A DNA stretch of 13,017 nt. Source: Pseudomonadota bacterium (lineage in GTDB: Bacteria; Pseudomonadota; Gammaproteobacteria; Acidiferrobacterales; Sulfurifustaceae). Location: assembly GCA_020354085.1 (NCBI GenBank), contig CP070641.1:1717084-1730100 (forward strand), read 5' to 3'. The notes under the pieces were generated by a model, which did no database searches, was not told where the DNA came from, and saw nothing but the letters and a program-made list of their open reading frames with translations. Shown piece by piece: positions 1 through 7,407 of this stretch (position 1 is its first letter; the number at the start of each line of letters is the position of its first letter). A program made the position numbers and the translations under genes.

Positions 1-144
1 GCCTACCTGTCGCTCTTCAACCATTACAAGCCGTTTCTCGAGGGCGTGTTCGACAGTGCCGACGCGGTGTACCACGTGATGCTGATTGCAACGTTTTTGG
101 CGCTCAGCATCCGTCGCCTCGACGCAGACCGCCTGGGGGCGTAG
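1..144 (+). CDS. ABC-2 type transporter permease, C-terminal fragment (GldF-like)
   Basis: The frame is open from the first base of the window and stops with TAG at 142-144, giving the last 47 residues of a protein. The fragment has a short amphipathic stretch (FNHYKPFLEGVFD) followed by a hydrophobic segment (VYHVMLIATFLALSI) and a charged tail, RRLDADRLGA. This is how the last transmembrane helix and cytoplasmic tail of ABC-2/GldF-type permeases usually look. The strongest support is context: the next gene, 3 bases downstream, is a GldG-like auxiliary protein, which normally follows such a permease. It would be the membrane subunit of the ABC complex, with the ATPase gene expected further upstream outside the window. 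The family call on so short a piece is an inference. Confidence 0.7.
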   Translation, partial: AYLSLFNHYKPFLEGVFDSADAVYHVMLIATFLALSIRRLDADRLGA

Positions 145-147
145 CCC

Positions 148-1527
148 ATGAAGCCTTCGCCCAACCAATGGCAGTTGCGTCTGGTGAATGTGAGCTTCGT
201 GATCTTGCTGCTCACGGTGGTGGGCCTGCTGCTGTGGCTGTCACGCAGCTATCACATGCGCGTCGATCTCACCCAGGCCGGCCGCCACACCTTGACCGAA
301 GCGAGCATCGCCGTGCTCAAGCGTATGCCGGAACCGCTGAGACTGACGGCCTTCGCCTCACAACGCGGCGGGCTGCGCGCGACCCTCAGCGATTTCGTTG
401 CCAAGTACCAGCGCCACAAGCCGGATATCGCGCTTGAATTCGTCGACCCGGATACCCAGCCAGAGCGCGTGCGCGCGGCCGGCGTGCAGTTCGACGGTGA
501 ACTGCTGCTCGAATACGGCGACGGCAAAGAAAGTCTCGCACCCAACAAACTCACAGAAGAAAACTTCACCAATGCGCTCACGCGGCTTGGGCGGCGCGGC
601 GAGCGCTGGGTGGTGTTCTTGAGTGGCCATGGCGAGCGCAGTCCGGAGCGTCAGGCGAACTTCGACCTCTCGCAGTGGGCTGATCAACTACATAAGCGCG
701 GCTTCAAGACACGCACGCTGGCGCTGGGCGAGCACCCGCAAATCCCACAAAACACCTCGGTGCTGGTCATTGCCGGGCCGCGCGTGCAGCTATTGCCCGG
801 CGAAGCGAAAGAGATCGAGAACTACGTCAAGCGCGGCGGCAACTTGTTGTGGCTGCATGATCCCGCGCCGCTCTACGGCCTTGCGCGTATCGCTGAAATG
901 CTCGGTATCGAATTCCAGCCGGGTGTGCTGGTCGATCCCTCCTCCGCGGCGATAACCGGCCAGGCCAACGTCATCGTGGTCGCAAAGTATCCCAATCATC
1001 CAATCGTGCGCGACTTCGCCGATCTAACGCTGTTTCCGCACGCCGCCGGCATCGCCGTCAACAAGGCCGAACGCTGGAATGCCACGGCACTGCTCGACAC
1101 ACGCCCCAGCGCGTGGTCGGAAACGGGTCGCATGGAAGGTGAGATACGCTTCGACAAGGGCAAGGACATTCCGGGGCCGTTGAATCTCGGCGTGGCGCTA
1201 ACCCGCGAGCTCACGGCGGAGGCCGGCACGGCGGAAGACAAAGAAAGCAACAAGCGGGAACAGCGCATAGTGGTGATCGGCGACGGCGATTTCCTGGCCA
1301 ACGCCTTCCTGGCCAACGCCGGCAATCTGCAACTTGGTATGAGCGCGATCAACTGGCTGGCGCGCGACGACGCCTACGTCAACATCCCGGTCAAGGCCGC
1401 GCGCGACCGCACGCTCGCTCTCTCGCGCAACGCGCAGTACCTCATCGCCGGTGGATTCCTGATCGTCCTGCCGCTCACGCTCGCCGGCTCCGGACTCGTG
1501 ATCTGGCTGCGGCGGCGCAAACGCTGA
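148..1527 (+). CDS. GldG-like ABC transporter auxiliary protein
   Basis: Membrane-anchored protein of 459 residues in the GldG / ABC_transp_aux family, thought to work with an ABC-2 permease and its ATPase. A TM helix lies at about residues 12-31, a large periplasmic part follows, and a second TM helix lies at about 431-453 before a basic end (RRRKR). Family landmarks visible are FLSGHGERSP near residue 157 and RIVVIGDGDF near 378, followed by NWLARDD. In Bacteroidetes GldFG is linked to gliding and type IX secretion; in proteobacteria its substrate is not established. ATG at 148 follows the permease stop by 3 bases, with a GGGGGC stretch about 9 bases upstream as the ribosome site. The stop overlaps the next start (TGATG), so the two genes are probably translationally coupled. 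Confidence 0.85.
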   Translation: MKPSPNQWQLRLVNVSFVILLLTVVGLLLWLSRSYHMRVDLTQAGRHTLTEASIAVLKRMPEPLRLTAFASQRGGLRATLSDFVAKYQRHKPDIALEFVDPDTQPERVRAAGVQFDGELLLEYGDGKESLAPNKLTEENFTNALTRLGRRGERWVVFLSGHGERSPERQANFDLSQWADQLHKRGFKTRTLALGEHPQIPQNTSVLVIAGPRVQLLPGEAKEIENYVKRGGNLLWLHDPAPLYGLARIAEMLGIEFQPGVLVDPSSAAITGQANVIVVAKYPNHPIVRDFADLTLFPHAAGIAVNKAERWNATALLDTRPSAWSETGRMEGEIRFDKGKDIPGPLNLGVALTRELTAEAGTAEDKESNKREQRIVVIGDGDFLANAFLANAGNLQLGMSAINWLARDDAYVNIPVKAARDRTLALSRNAQYLIAGGFLIVLPLTLAGSGLVIWLRRRKR

Positions 1528-2409
1528 TGCTCGGGCGGCTGAAAAAGCGCTGGTGGGTCAATCTCGCGCTCCTTGCGCTAGTCGCCACACTCGTACTGCT
1601 CGTGGTATTCGAACCCGGCAAGAAGCAACCGGAGTCTTTGCCGAAGCTCACCAACGTCTCGACCGACATGGTGGTGCGTGTGCGGCTCTTGCGTCCCGGC
1701 CTCGAGGACATAACGCTGGAGAAAGGGCCAGCCGGCTGGCGCCTGAGTGCGCCGCTCAAGGCGCGGGCCAATGATTTCGTGGTCGACAATCTTGCGTCTG
1801 CTGAGCGCCGAGATCAACGCCACCATCACTACCGGCGGCCAAGCGCCGGGCGGCTACGGGCTCGAGCCGCCGCGCGCGCGCGTCTTTCTGGGTGATGAAG
1901 AGTTTGCCTTCGGTGATCTGCACCCGCTCAAGAATCAGGTGTATGTGCGCTATCGCAACCAAGTTTATTTGGTTCCCGGTCACTTCTTCGGGCCTGCTGC
2001 GTATCCGGTTACGCGCTATCTCTCGCCGCGCCTGTTTGAGGAGGGACGCCAGCCAGTCGCTTTCAAGCTCCCGGGATTGCAGTTGGTGCGCAAAGAAGGC
2101 GTGTGGCAACGCGAGCCGGCAGACAAGAATCTGTCGAGCGACCAGATCAACGATTTCGTTCAAGACTGGCGCAATGCGAGCGCGCTCGATGTCGATCGCT
2201 ATTCTGGCAAACCGTTGAGCGATCGCGTCCAGATCCTGTTCGAGGGTGAAGGCGGAAAGGTCGAGCGACTTGCTCTCGGCATCGTGTCGTTCAAACCGGA
2301 GTTTGTCGTCTACCGCGAAGACGAGGGGCTCGAATACCGCTTTCCGGAAGAAACCGGCAAGCGCCTGCTCACGCTGAGCGCGCCGAGCACCGACGAAGCG
2401 AAGAAGTAG
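1527..2409 (+). pseudogene. DUF4340-domain membrane protein, interrupted by a one-base frameshift
   Basis: The reading frame opens with ATG at 1527 (sharing a base with the GldG stop) and encodes a basic start, one TM helix at about residues 10-28 and an extracytoplasmic domain. At codon 89 (CTT, 1791-1793) the frame goes wrong and ends at a stop at 1893-1895. The continuation lies one base over, from about 1795 to the TAG at 2407-2409. Removing one T at 1792/1793 restores VVDNLRLLSAEINATITTGG and a single 293-residue product, a normal length for DUF4340 proteins, which often sit beside GldG-like genes. The downstream part keeps good coding character and shows no second lesion, so this is either a sequencing error or a very recent mutation. 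Function is unknown; it is presumably another part of the same ABC complex. Confidence 0.75.
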
Positions 2410-2431
2410 CGCCCAGTGCCAGAGGCGAACA

Positions 2432-2472
2432 GCGGCTCTCTCCCGTGGCGAAGCTCTTTCGGAGAGAGCCGC
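2432..2472. repeat. Perfect 12-base inverted repeat
   Basis: The arms are gcggctctctcc (2432-2443) and ggagagagccgc (2461-2472), exact reverse complements separated by 17 bases. It begins 22 bases after the DUF4340 stop, a usual place for a terminator. No T-run follows on either strand, so it is not a classical intrinsic terminator. It could stabilise the 3' end of the ABC operon mRNA. Confidence 0.7.
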
Positions 2473-2508
2473 GTCGCTGCATGGAACACCGCTTTCCTTG
2501 AGCCGCTC

Positions 2509-2551
2509 GGCCGCTGCCTCCGAAGAAGCTGCGCATCGGGCGGCAGCGGCC
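2509..2551. repeat. Perfect 10-base inverted repeat
   Basis: The arms are ggccgctgcc (2509-2518) and ggcagcggcc (2542-2551) with a 23-base loop. Only a short TTT (2552-2554) follows on the plus strand, so it is at best a weak terminator. It is the second strong hairpin within 80 bases, which suggests a structured element rather than chance alone. Confidence 0.65.
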
Positions 2552-2712
2552 TTTCGGTGATGTGCAGGATGCACGAGTGCCGCGGGAGACAGGGATGTCG
2601 CAAGCCGCCAATGGGCGCTGCGAGCCGCAATGAACCAAGTTTTCTTAGGCACTCCCGCCGCCGCTTCCGAAGGCGCCGCCCCACGGAATCCGGTGGCTAG
2701 CCGCGCGCCCGC

Positions 2713-3528
2713 GTGCCAGAACTCCCCGAGGTCGAAACCACGCGCTGCGGCATCGCGGCGCTCCTGACCGGCCAGAAGGTCGCGCGTGTCGTGGTGCGGG
2801 AATGGAGACTGCGCTGGCGCGTGTCAAGGGCGCTCGTTCGCGAGTTGCCCGGTCAGACATTTCGCCGTGTCGCGCGGCGCGCCAAGTATCTACTGTTAGC
2901 AACCGACGCCGGTACCGTCATCCTGCATCTCGGTATGTCGGGCAGCTTGCGCGTCGTGCCGGCCGACACTGCGCCTGCGGCGCACGATCACATCGACATT
3001 GTATTTGCCGATGGCCGCTGCCTCAGGTTGCGCGACCCGCGGCGTTTCGGTGCATTGCTGTGGACTCGCACCGAACCGCAACTCCATAAGCTGTTGCGGG
3101 CACTCGGCCCGGAGCCACTCGGTACCGACTTCGATGCTGATTATTTCTACGCGCGCACACGACGGCGCAAAGTCGCGCTGCGCGACTTCTTGATGAATGC
3201 ACGCATCGTCGCTGGCGTCGGCAACATTTACGCCAACGAAGCGGCTTTTCTCGCCGGCCTGCGTCCGCAGCGGCGCGTCGGACGGCTGACGCGCGCCGAG
3301 TGCGAGCGCGTCGTCACGGCCGTACGCGAGACGTTACAGCAGGCAATCGCCGCCGGGGGCACGACATTGCGTGATTTTCAGAACGCCAACGGCCTGCCCG
3401 GCTACTTTCAGTTGCAGCTCTACGTCTATGGCCGGGCGCGGGAACCGTGCCGCCGTTGCGGCACACCCATCAAAGCAGTGCGGCTCGGGCAGCGGGCGGG
3501 GTTTTTCTGCCCACGGTGCCAGTCATAG
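2713..3528 (+). CDS. mutM: Formamidopyrimidine-DNA glycosylase (Fpg/MutM)
   Basis: Bifunctional DNA glycosylase/AP lyase of 271 residues that removes 8-oxoguanine and formamidopyrimidines in base excision repair. The start is fixed by the family N-terminus: GTG gives M-PELPEVET, where Pro2 (Pro1 of the mature protein) is the Schiff-base nucleophile and the next Glu is the catalytic acid. Also seen are Lys58 in RRAKYLLL, LHLGMSG (71-77), RDPRRFG (107-113), the helix-two-turn-helix GVGNIYANEA (168-177) and the C-terminal zinc finger with Cys246, Cys249, Cys266 and Cys269. Length is normal and no key residue is missing. It is the first gene after a 303-base gap and lies 179 bases before the dynamin-like gene start. 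I see no strong ribosome site before the GTG. Confidence 0.97.
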   Translation: MPELPEVETTRCGIAALLTGQKVARVVVREWRLRWRVSRALVRELPGQTFRRVARRAKYLLLATDAGTVILHLGMSGSLRVVPADTAPAAHDHIDIVFADGRCLRLRDPRRFGALLWTRTEPQLHKLLRALGPEPLGTDFDADYFYARTRRRKVALRDFLMNARIVAGVGNIYANEAAFLAGLRPQRRVGRLTRAECERVVTAVRETLQQAIAAGGTTLRDFQNANGLPGYFQLQLYVYGRAREPCRRCGTPIKAVRLGQRAGFFCPRCQS

Positions 3529-3530
3529 GC

Positions 3531-3536
3531 TACACT
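3531..3536 (+). promoter_or_regulatory. Possible -10 element upstream of the dynamin-like gene
   Basis: TACACT, just after the mutM stop and followed by TTAAA, matches the sigma70 -10 consensus at 4 of 6 positions. No good -35 box lies at 16-18 bases; the nearest candidate is a poor match. If used, it would give a leader of about 165 bases in front of the ATG at 3708. Weak evidence; the downstream inverted repeats make a separate transcription unit plausible. Confidence 0.2.
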
Positions 3537-3565
3537 TAAACCGTTACCGAGTTAGCCCGTTTAAG
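3535..3565. repeat. Inverted repeat cttaaac / gtttaag
   Basis: Perfect 7-base arms at 3535-3541 and 3559-3565, separated by 17 bases and AT-rich in a GC-rich setting. They directly overlap and follow the candidate -10 at 3531-3536, a placement that suits a regulator binding site. Seven-base arms can also arise by chance. Confidence 0.4.
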
Positions 3566-3574
3566 CCGTTGATA

Positions 3575-3597
3575 GGTGGAGCCTTCGGAACTCCGCC
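3575..3597 (+). promoter_or_regulatory. Leader hairpin with TTCG loop before the dynamin-like gene
   Basis: Arms ggtggag (3575-3581) and ctccgcc (3591-3597) form a 7-pair stem with one G-T pair. The loop ccttcggaa contains C(TTCG)G, the very stable UUCG tetraloop in RNA. No T-run follows, so it does not look like the mutM terminator. It sits about 110 bases before the chosen start and could shape the leader mRNA. Confidence 0.45.
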
Positions 3598-3707
3598 AAG
3601 CCAGCGGTCGGAAGGGATTGGCCTTTCGTCCAGCGTCATCTCAACAGGCATGGGCACCGTGTGCTATCTCGGCAATGTATTCGAACGCATTTTCCTGGGG
3701 CAACAGT

Positions 3708-5681
3708 ATGGAACAGCAGAACCTCGAGCAGCATTTTGAGGCCTACAGCCACTGGCGCAGCCGTCTGGCACAGGCCGTCACCGAACTGCGCGATTGGCTA
3801 CCCGCCCAGGAGCTAGGCGATACCCAGGTCGAGCACCGCCTTAACCACGTCCTCACCACCCTGCGTGACGACAAGCTCTATATTGCCTTTGTCGCTGAAT
3901 TCTCACGCGGCAAATCAGAGTTAATCAATGCCATCTTTTTTGCCCGCTTCGGCAAGCGCATTTTGCCGTCGAGCGCGGGGCGCACCACCATGTGCCCGAC
4001 GGAGCTGCTGCATGAACCGGGCACGCCGGCGAGCGTCCGGCTGCTGCCGATCGAGACCCGCCAGACCGGGACGACCATTGCCGAGCTCAAGGGTTTTCCC
4101 GAGGAATGGAAAAACCTGCCACTCAAGCTCGATTCGCCCGAAGACATGATCAAGACCCTGCAACATATCGTCGAGGTCAAGCACGTGTCGCGCGAGCAGG
4201 CCCAAACCTTGGGCTTTCACATCGCCGATGAAGAAACCCAGGCCGGCATGCGCGTCGCCGAAGACGGCATGATCGAAATCCCGAAGTGGCGTCACGCAAT
4301 GATTAATTTGCAGCATCCGCTGCTTGATCAAGGGCTGGTGATCCTCGACACGCCGGGTTTGAACGCCCTCGGTACCGAGCCCGAACTCACGTTGAACATG
4401 CTGCCCGCGGCGCACGCGGTGCTCTTTATTCTGGCGGCCGACACTGGCGTGACCAAGTCGGATATCGAGATCTGGCACGACCATATCGGCTCGCGCAAGG
4501 ATTCTGTCAGCAAAGGCCGTCTCGTTGTGCTCAACAAGATCGACGGCATGTGGGACGAGCTCAAGAACTGGGAAGAGGTTAATCGCGAAATCACGCGCCA
4601 GACCCGTGAGACGGCCAAGATCCTGAACGTGCCGGAGCAACATGTCTATCCCGTGTCCGCGCAGAAGGCGCTGCTCGGCAAGGTCAAGGGCGACAACGAA
4701 ATCCTTGAACGCTCGCGCATTCGAGCGCTCGAGACCGCGCTTGCCAACGAAATCATTCCTGCCAAGCGCGAGATCGTGCATGACAACATTGCCGGCGACA
4801 TGCTGGATGTGATCAAGGGCGCGCGCTCGGTGGTGAGCCAACGCCTGAAAGGCGTCTACGAGAACCTGGAAGAGTTGACCTCGCTGACCAATCAAAACGC
4901 CGACGTCGTCGATCACATGATGAAGAGGGTCAAGCACGACAAGGAAGTCTTTGAACGCAGCCTGATGCGCTTTCAGGCCACCCGATCGATCTTCTCGCAG
5001 CAAACCAACGTCCTCTACACACACCTCAACATTCGGAATTTGGACGCGCTCATCGCTCAAACCAAGAAGGACATGGAAATCGGCCTCACGACCGCCGGAT
5101 TGAAGACGGCGATGGAGAATTTCTTCAAACAGGTCCTCGGCAATATGGACCAGGTAGCGGCGCAGGCGACCGAGATCAAGGAGATGATGGAAGGGGTCTA
5201 CCGCAAGTTCCAGGAAGAATACGGGCTGACCAACCTGCGACCCGGGAGCTTTTCTGTGCTGCGTTACATCCGCGAGATCAAGCGCCTGCAGACCAAGCAT
5301 GACCAGTTTATGTCCGGGCTCACGCTAGTGTTCACGGAACAGAAGGCGCTCACGCGCCGGTTCTTCGAATCAACTGTGGCCAAGATTCGGGCGATCTACA
5401 AAATGGCCAATCGCGACGCGGACAACTGGTTGAAGAACATCATGGCGCCGATGGAGACGCAGGTGCGCGAGCACCAGATTCAGCTGCGCCGCCGCCTGGA
5501 GTCGATCAAACGCATCCATCAGGCGAGCGACACGGTCGAAGACCGGATCAAGGAGCTGGAACAGATACGCGACGGCATCCGTGCGCAAGAACAAGGCCTC
5601 AACGACCGCGTAGAGGCCGTCATGCAACTGCTGCACCCGCCGCAGCCGGCAGAGGACTCAATTCTCGGCGTCGCCGGCTGA
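3708..5681 (+). CDS. Dynamin-like GTPase (dynamin family protein)
   Basis: Large GTPase of 657 residues of the bacterial dynamin-like type, expected to act at membranes. The GTPase motifs are clear: P-loop AEFSRGKS (63-70, with Ala where Gly is usual), the G2 threonine in GRTTMCPTEL (91-100), DTPG (214-217) and NKID (276-279). The rest is long, helical and charged, with coiled-coil-like stretches from about 400 to the end (for example RRRLESIKRI and DRIKELEQIRDGI). I see no obvious transmembrane segment or signal peptide, so membrane contact, if any, would be peripheral. The frame is open back to a GTG at 3576, but that extension has no family character; ATG at 3708 has GGGG seven bases upstream and starts a regular helical sequence. 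No second dynamin gene lies beside it, unlike tandem dynamin systems. Its cellular role is unknown. Confidence 0.88.
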   Translation: MEQQNLEQHFEAYSHWRSRLAQAVTELRDWLPAQELGDTQVEHRLNHVLTTLRDDKLYIAFVAEFSRGKSELINAIFFARFGKRILPSSAGRTTMCPTELLHEPGTPASVRLLPIETRQTGTTIAELKGFPEEWKNLPLKLDSPEDMIKTLQHIVEVKHVSREQAQTLGFHIADEETQAGMRVAEDGMIEIPKWRHAMINLQHPLLDQGLVILDTPGLNALGTEPELTLNMLPAAHAVLFILAADTGVTKSDIEIWHDHIGSRKDSVSKGRLVVLNKIDGMWDELKNWEEVNREITRQTRETAKILNVPEQHVYPVSAQKALLGKVKGDNEILERSRIRALETALANEIIPAKREIVHDNIAGDMLDVIKGARSVVSQRLKGVYENLEELTSLTNQNADVVDHMMKRVKHDKEVFERSLMRFQATRSIFSQQTNVLYTHLNIRNLDALIAQTKKDMEIGLTTAGLKTAMENFFKQVLGNMDQVAAQATEIKEMMEGVYRKFQEEYGLTNLRPGSFSVLRYIREIKRLQTKHDQFMSGLTLVFTEQKALTRRFFESTVAKIRAIYKMANRDADNWLKNIMAPMETQVREHQIQLRRRLESIKRIHQASDTVEDRIKELEQIRDGIRAQEQGLNDRVEAVMQLLHPPQPAEDSILGVAG

Positions 5682-7382
5682 TCTCGTTTCTACGCGCGCG
5701 CGCCCGCCGCCGCGCGGATCGGCGGCCGCTGCCACGCGGTTCTCCTTCTTCAGCCAAACGACGGCCTGCATGTTGCCGTAGGGTCGCGTCGTTTCCTTGA
5801 GTGCATAACCGCGTTTGTCCAAAGCTGCGACCTGCGCCGGACTGAGCGCCCCGGGCTCGTACTCGATGACATCCGGGAGGTATTGGTGATGAAAGCGCTT
5901 GAGCGCGATCCAGTCTTCGACCGTACCGCGTCCGCTTGCCACTTCGAGCGCCACGAGATAGACCATCGTAATGATGCGCGAGCCACCCGGCGTACCCAAC
6001 AAGACGAGGGCCTCGGGAGTTTCTAGAAAACTTGGCGTCATGCTCGATAGCGGCCGCTTGCCGGGTGCGATCAAGTTTGCGCGCGCGCCCGTTAACCCGT
6101 AGATATTCTTCACGCCGGGCTTGGCAACAAAATCATCCATCTCGTTGTTGAGCAGCACACCGGTTCCCGGCGGCATGAATCCGGAACCAAACGGCGAGTT
6201 GATGCTCAGGGTCGCTGCCACCCGATTGCCGTCGCGATCGAGGATGGAAAAATGCGTCGTACTGCGGCCCTCTGACGGCGGGGGCAAAGGGTTAGGATCC
6301 GGCGGGTTCTTGAGGTTGCGCTGCAGCTCATCGCGCAAGCTCGCGAGATACCCGTTCGCCAGCAACCCATCGGTGTCGACGTCCACATGATCCGGGTCAC
6401 CGAGGTGTGCGGCGCGATCACGGTAGGCGAGGCGCATGGCCTCGACTAGCGTTTGCGCACGATCAACGACCTCGAGTCTGTCGATATCGATCGGCGCCAA
6501 GATACCGAGCATTTGCAGCAACACGACACCACCCGAGGACGGCAAGGATGCCGCCGTTACTTTCATGCCGCGATAGCTGCCGCGCATCGGGTCGCGTTCT
6601 TCGACCTTGTATTCAGCGAGGTCCTGGAGGCTCCAGATTCCGCCCGCTGCGCGTACGCCTTGCACCAACTGCTGCGCGACGCGGCCGTCATAGAAACCGC
6701 TTCGCCCTTTCGCGACCATGAGCTCAAGGGTGCTGGCCAACTCCGGCTGTTTCACGACGAAACCCTCGTTAGGGCCGAAGCCCTCGTCCAGAAAGATGCG
6801 CGCGGCCTCAGGCGACGCGGCGATGACTTCGCGCCGCAACTGCGCCAAGCGCCGATACTGAGCATCGATCGGCACTCCCTTGCGGGCGAATTCGATCGCC
6901 GCTGCGAGCGTGTGTTTGAGCGGCAGCCGGCCGTACTTCTCGGAGAGATGCACAAGCGCGTCCGGCAGGCCCGGAATACCGGCCGCCAGCGGACCCGCGC
7001 GCGACAACTCCGGGATAGGATTGCGCTGGCTGTCGAGATACATCTCCTCCGAGGCAGTGAGCGGCGCACGTTCGCGCGCGTCAATCATCGTCTCGAATTC
7101 GTCGACTGCGCGGTGTAAGAGGAAAAACCCGCCGCCGCCCAATCCCGAACCATACGGCTCAACAACCGCTAATACGGCCGCGACGGTCACAGCCGCATCG
7201 AAGGCATTGCCGCCGGCGGCGAGAATCTCGAGACCAGCATCGACCGCGAGCGGGTGCGCGGCGGCAATCGCTGCTGCCGGTGGCCGCGCCTGCTCCGCGG
7301 CTGCGGGCGCCAGCCACGCGAACAGCGCAACCGCGGCCAGCAGTTGCGCTGCACGACACCTGAGACATCGGGGACGGGTCAT
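5658..7382 (-). CDS. ggt: Gamma-glutamyltransferase
   Basis: Secreted N-terminal-nucleophile hydrolase precursor of 574 residues that cleaves or transfers the gamma-glutamyl group of glutathione. It has a Sec signal peptide (about 1-29, hydrophobic core LLAAVALFAWLAP, then AAA). The substrate-binding arginine is in DARERAP (101-107). Autocleavage should occur before Thr375 in STTHFS, freeing the small subunit whose N-terminal Thr is the nucleophile. NNEMDDF (412-418), PLSSM (444-448) and GTPGGSR (463-469) complete the active site, and a final ADPRGGG is present. The tail after that motif is a few residues longer than usual and runs into the dynamin-like gene, giving a 24-base tail-to-tail overlap. 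GGGAAAG lies before the ATG. It is the last gene of the minus-strand run, 63 bases after the ferredoxin gene. Confidence 0.95.
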   Translation of the reverse strand: MTRPRCLRCRAAQLLAAVALFAWLAPAAAEQARPPAAAIAAAHPLAVDAGLEILAAGGNAFDAAVTVAAVLAVVEPYGSGLGGGGFFLLHRAVDEFETMIDARERAPLTASEEMYLDSQRNPIPELSRAGPLAAGIPGLPDALVHLSEKYGRLPLKHTLAAAIEFARKGVPIDAQYRRLAQLRREVIAASPEAARIFLDEGFGPNEGFVVKQPELASTLELMVAKGRSGFYDGRVAQQLVQGVRAAGGIWSLQDLAEYKVEERDPMRGSYRGMKVTAASLPSSGGVVLLQMLGILAPIDIDRLEVVDRAQTLVEAMRLAYRDRAAHLGDPDHVDVDTDGLLANGYLASLRDELQRNLKNPPDPNPLPPPSEGRSTTHFSILDRDGNRVAATLSINSPFGSGFMPPGTGVLLNNEMDDFVAKPGVKNIYGLTGARANLIAPGKRPLSSMTPSFLETPEALVLLGTPGGSRIITMVYLVALEVASGRGTVEDWIALKRFHHQYLPDVIEYEPGALSPAQVAALDKRGYALKETTRPYGNMQAVVWLKKENRVAAAADPRGGGRARVETRSAGDAEN

Positions 7383-7407
7383 GTTCGCACTTTCCCAGAA
7401 ACGACGA

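Larger units (their letters stand above)
2410..2712. other. Intergenic region of 303 bases with two inverted repeats and no convincing gene
   Basis: This lies between the DUF4340 stop and the GTG start of mutM. Open frames on both strands cross it, but their translations are arginine- and serine-rich, match nothing I recognise and lack plausible ribosome sites. The region holds two strong inverted repeats (2432-2472 and 2509-2551). After them comes a stretch with two similar pieces, caggatg near 2565 and cagggatg near 2591, then a GC-rich run up to mutM. I see no clear sigma70 promoter for mutM here. It may hold the end of the ABC operon transcript, a dispersed intergenic repeat, or a small RNA. 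Confidence 0.5.

Noticed and set aside
1785..1800. Programmed +1 frameshift in the DUF4340 gene
   Set aside because: The site lacks a slippery pattern like that of prfB (CTT followed by a stop and an upstream ribosome site), and no family precedent is known to me. A mutation or sequence error is simpler.
1756..2652. 298-residue antisense frame across the DUF4340 gene and the following gap
   Set aside because: Composition is Ala/Arg/Leu-rich with no family resemblance and no ribosome site. The plus strand carries the sequence that continues the operon.
2416..2700. 94-residue frame in the gap before mutM
   Set aside because: Arg/Ser/Cys-rich translation running through both inverted repeats, with no ribosome site or known similarity. 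More likely non-coding.
3576..3707. Longer dynamin-like protein from GTG at 3576
   Set aside because: The 44 extra residues have no domain character and run through the leader hairpin. ATG at 3708 has a ribosome site and a natural start.
3921..5300. 459-residue open frame antisense to the dynamin-like gene
   Set aside because: It is a mirror frame of a GC-rich gene, rich in Leu, Val, Arg and His with no recognisable motif. The sense strand has complete GTPase motifs through the same region.
6453..7118. 221-residue plus-strand frame opposite ggt
   Set aside because: Shadow of ggt; it covers conserved parts of that enzyme and is itself arginine-rich without motifs.
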